A DNA stretch of 64,000 nucleotides, from the NCBI RefSeq assembly GCF_020164485.1, contig NZ_JAIQZA010000001.1, positions 166,628 through 230,627 of the forward strand, written 5' to 3'. The first letter of the stretch is position 1, and the number at the start of each line of letters is the position of its first letter. Shown here one piece after another: positions 63,008 to 64,000 of the stretch. A program made the position numbers and the translations under genes. Source of the stretch: Salegentibacter tibetensis (lineage in GTDB: Bacteria > Bacteroidota > Bacteroidia > Flavobacteriales > Flavobacteriaceae). The notes beneath the pieces were generated by a model. It did not search any database and had not been told where the DNA came from. It was given only the letters and a program-made list of their open reading frames with translations.

Positions 63008-63446
63008 TTTTCTGTTTTTTGCCATTATATTTTTTATACCTGTACAGGATGAATTTGTAGTATTTCAGGCAGAAGAAACAGAAGTAGAAAAGGCAGAAAC
63101 AGGTTATGAGATAAAGCTTTCTTTTAAAATTCTGGATGGGTATTACATCCAGGCAGAGACCGGGGTGCCAGAAAATATTATCCCCACACAGGTCTCCTTT
63201 AAAAAAAATGAGTTCTACGAAATAACGCGACATAAATTTTTTTCTGAAGGAGAACAAACCATATTTTTAGGTACAGTAGCACATAATGTACTGAGTGATA
63301 GCTTTGAGTTAAGAGTCTTTCTCAAATTAAAAAAAGAAGACCTGAAACAAGTAAAGAAATTAAGTGGCAAAATTTTTTATCAGGCCTGTAATAATAGGCA
63401 GTGTTTCTTTCCCAGGAATCTGGATTTTGAAGTTGAATTTATTTGA
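62994..63446 (+). CDS. Stand-alone DsbD-alpha-like domain protein
   Basis: This 150-residue protein consists of a short N-terminal signal-like segment and an immunoglobulin-like DsbD N-terminal domain (about 35-150). The C-terminal YQACNNRQCFFP carries Cys132 and Cys137, which match the redox cysteines of DsbD-alpha. The transmembrane and gamma domains of full DsbD are missing. The start codon lies inside the TlpA-type gene, implying a two-protein redox pair. An IS element begins shortly afterwards, so a truncated larger gene cannot be ruled out, but the stop is in frame and natural-looking. Confidence 0.8.
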   Translation: MKYCNFLFFAIIFFIPVQDEFVVFQAEETEVEKAETGYEIKLSFKILDGYYIQAETGVPENIIPTQVSFKKNEFYEITRHKFFSEGEQTIFLGTVAHNVLSDSFELRVFLKLKKEDLKQVKKLSGKIFYQACNNRQCFFPRNLDFEVEFI

Positions 63447-63539
63447 GAAGCTTTATCAGCAAAAGGATAAAAACAAAAAAACCAGCCTTTTTCAAGAGGG
63501 CACTGAAAAAGTCCCTGAAGAAATTGAATTAAAGTGAGT

Positions 63540-63577
63540 AAAAAGGAGTAGAAGCCGTAGTGTTTTTACTCCTTTTT
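63540..63577 (+). terminator. Hairpin with T-run ahead of the transposase gene
   Basis: AAAAAGGAGTA (63540-63550) pairs perfectly with TACTCCTTTTT (63567-63577). It can terminate transcripts entering the IS from outside, a common feature of IS ends that limits transposase expression. Confidence 0.75.
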
Positions 63578-63612
63578 TCGTATTTTAAATGCTGATTAAC
63601 CGCGACTTATAT

Positions 63613-64000
63613 ATGTTATTGCAGCAACAAAAAATTCAGTTAAGTGCGTATTCCGATCTATATGATTTAATCGTACCCAAGGGCAATCTTCTTAGAAGAA
63701 TCAATGAATTGATTGATTTTTCCTTTATCCACGATGAACTGGTAGATAAATATTGTGCAACTAATGGGAGAAATGCAGAAAGTCCTATCCGCATGTTTAA
63801 ATACTTGTTATTGAAAACGATCTATTGCATTTCAGACGTGGATGTAGTGGAGCGTTCACGATATGATATGTCCTTCAAGTATTTTCTTGAGATGGCGCCC
63901 GAAGATGCAGTTATCAATTCCAGTTCCTTGACTAAGTTCCGCAAGCTGCGATTGAAAGATACCGATCTGTTGAACCTGTTGATAAACAAGACTGTCGCAC
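63613..64000 (+). CDS. IS1182-family transposase, N-terminal part (3' cut by window edge)
   Basis: ATG at 63613 opens a frame with no stop to base 64000 (129 codons). The protein (MLLQQQKIQLSAYSDLYDLI) has the N-terminal helical DUF772-type domain of IS1182/IS5-like DDE transposases: PKGNLLRRINELIDFSF, SPIRMFKYLLLKTIY, SRYDMSFKYFLEMAPED and SSSLTKFRKLRL. The catalytic DDE domain would lie beyond the window. The gene is intact as far as seen. Confidence 0.88.
   Translation, partial: MLLQQQKIQLSAYSDLYDLIVPKGNLLRRINELIDFSFIHDELVDKYCATNGRNAESPIRMFKYLLLKTIYCISDVDVVERSRYDMSFKYFLEMAPEDAVINSSSLTKFRKLRLKDTDLLNLLINKTVA

Larger units (their letters stand above)
63487..64000 (+). mobile_element. IS1182-type insertion sequence, left part only
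   Basis: The sequence from about 63487 has nested dyads: CTTTTTCA (63487-63494) with TGAAAAAG (63504-63511), and AGGGCACT with AGTCCCT. These could be the left terminal inverted repeat, but the right end lies outside the window, so the exact border is uncertain. The transposase frame follows and is open at the right edge. Confidence 0.7.

Noticed and set aside
1..64000. tRNA, rRNA, CRISPR, prophage, and restriction or defence genes
   Set aside because: I looked for cloverleaf-like intergenic sequences, direct repeat arrays and characteristic motifs and saw none; the only mobile element is the IS at the right edge.

Overview
The window is an AT-rich, gene-dense chromosomal segment of a member of the Bacteroidota, most likely a marine-type Flavobacteriaceae (Gramella/Salegentibacter/Zunongwangia-like; this genus-level placement is inference from protein flavour). 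Grounds: several TonB-dependent receptors with N-terminal CarboxypepD_reg-like domains, an Oar-type receptor, families largely confined to Bacteroidota (DUF2480, DUF3078, DUF5689, THC0290_0291), a DksA-like protein with a degenerate zinc ribbon, a long eukaryote-like isoleucyl-tRNA synthetase, and promoters of the Bacteroidota type (TTTG about 20 nt upstream of TAnnTTTG). I see no rRNA, tRNA, CRISPR array or prophage. The only mobile element is an IS1182-type insertion sequence cut by the right edge.

Layout. 1-2.7 kb: the sdhC-sdhA end of a succinate dehydrogenase operon (sdhA loses only its last few codons at the left edge), driven by a clear promoter embedded in a 15-bp inverted repeat. 2.9-8.1 kb: CbpA/CbpM chaperone pair, Xaa-Pro aminopeptidase, alpha/beta hydrolase, a small CxxC protein and thiL. 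8.3-16.8 kb: a complete SUF iron-sulfur cluster operon, sufA-B-(lipoprotein)-C-D-S-(META lipoprotein)-E-T, followed by DUF2480 and an outer-membrane DUF3078 protein. 17-19.5 kb: hflX and small secreted proteins. 19.1-25.5 kb: a TonB receptor / DUF5689 lipoprotein / small secreted protein operon divergent from a secreted endonuclease-exonuclease-phosphatase protein, a plausible nucleic-acid or phosphate scavenging locus. 25.7-30.7 kb: an Oar-like receptor and pgi.

31-36.6 kb: a DUF3108 / tryptophan 2,3-dioxygenase / M23 peptidase operon next to hmgA-hppD, so aromatic amino-acid catabolism is clustered here. 36.8-40.9 kb: a patatin-BamA-type fusion and uvrC. 41.1-45.9 kb: a tightly overlapping rimB-like protease / rimK ligase / M14 aspartoacylase-like / 5-formyl-THF cyclo-ligase operon, then a PAS histidine kinase and a single-domain response regulator. 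45.9-53.7 kb: lspA, dksA-like gene, ileS, a heme-type TonB receptor directly abutting recO. 53.9-58.7 kb: a large secreted BNR/sortilin-type protein and NADP-glutamate dehydrogenase with a textbook promoter. 58.9-62.2 kb: a beta-barrel-like secreted protein and a macro domain / pncB / pncA operon (NAD salvage plus ADP-ribose metabolism). 62.4-63.4 kb: a TlpA-type thioredoxin overlapping a stand-alone DsbD-alpha domain protein, followed by the IS element.

Between genes there are three copies of a 70-80 bp inverted repeat (4258, 16844, 30877), one copy of a second palindromic repeat family (5688), and two copies of a short C-rich/G-rich repeat, one of which has become the C-terminal coding end of the nuclease-like gene. 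Nothing here is an unmistakable new defence or biosynthetic system. The best candidates for undescribed biology are the RimK amidoligase cassette, the DUF5689/nuclease/TonB locus, the macro-domain NAD salvage operon and the lipoproteins buried inside the SUF operon.
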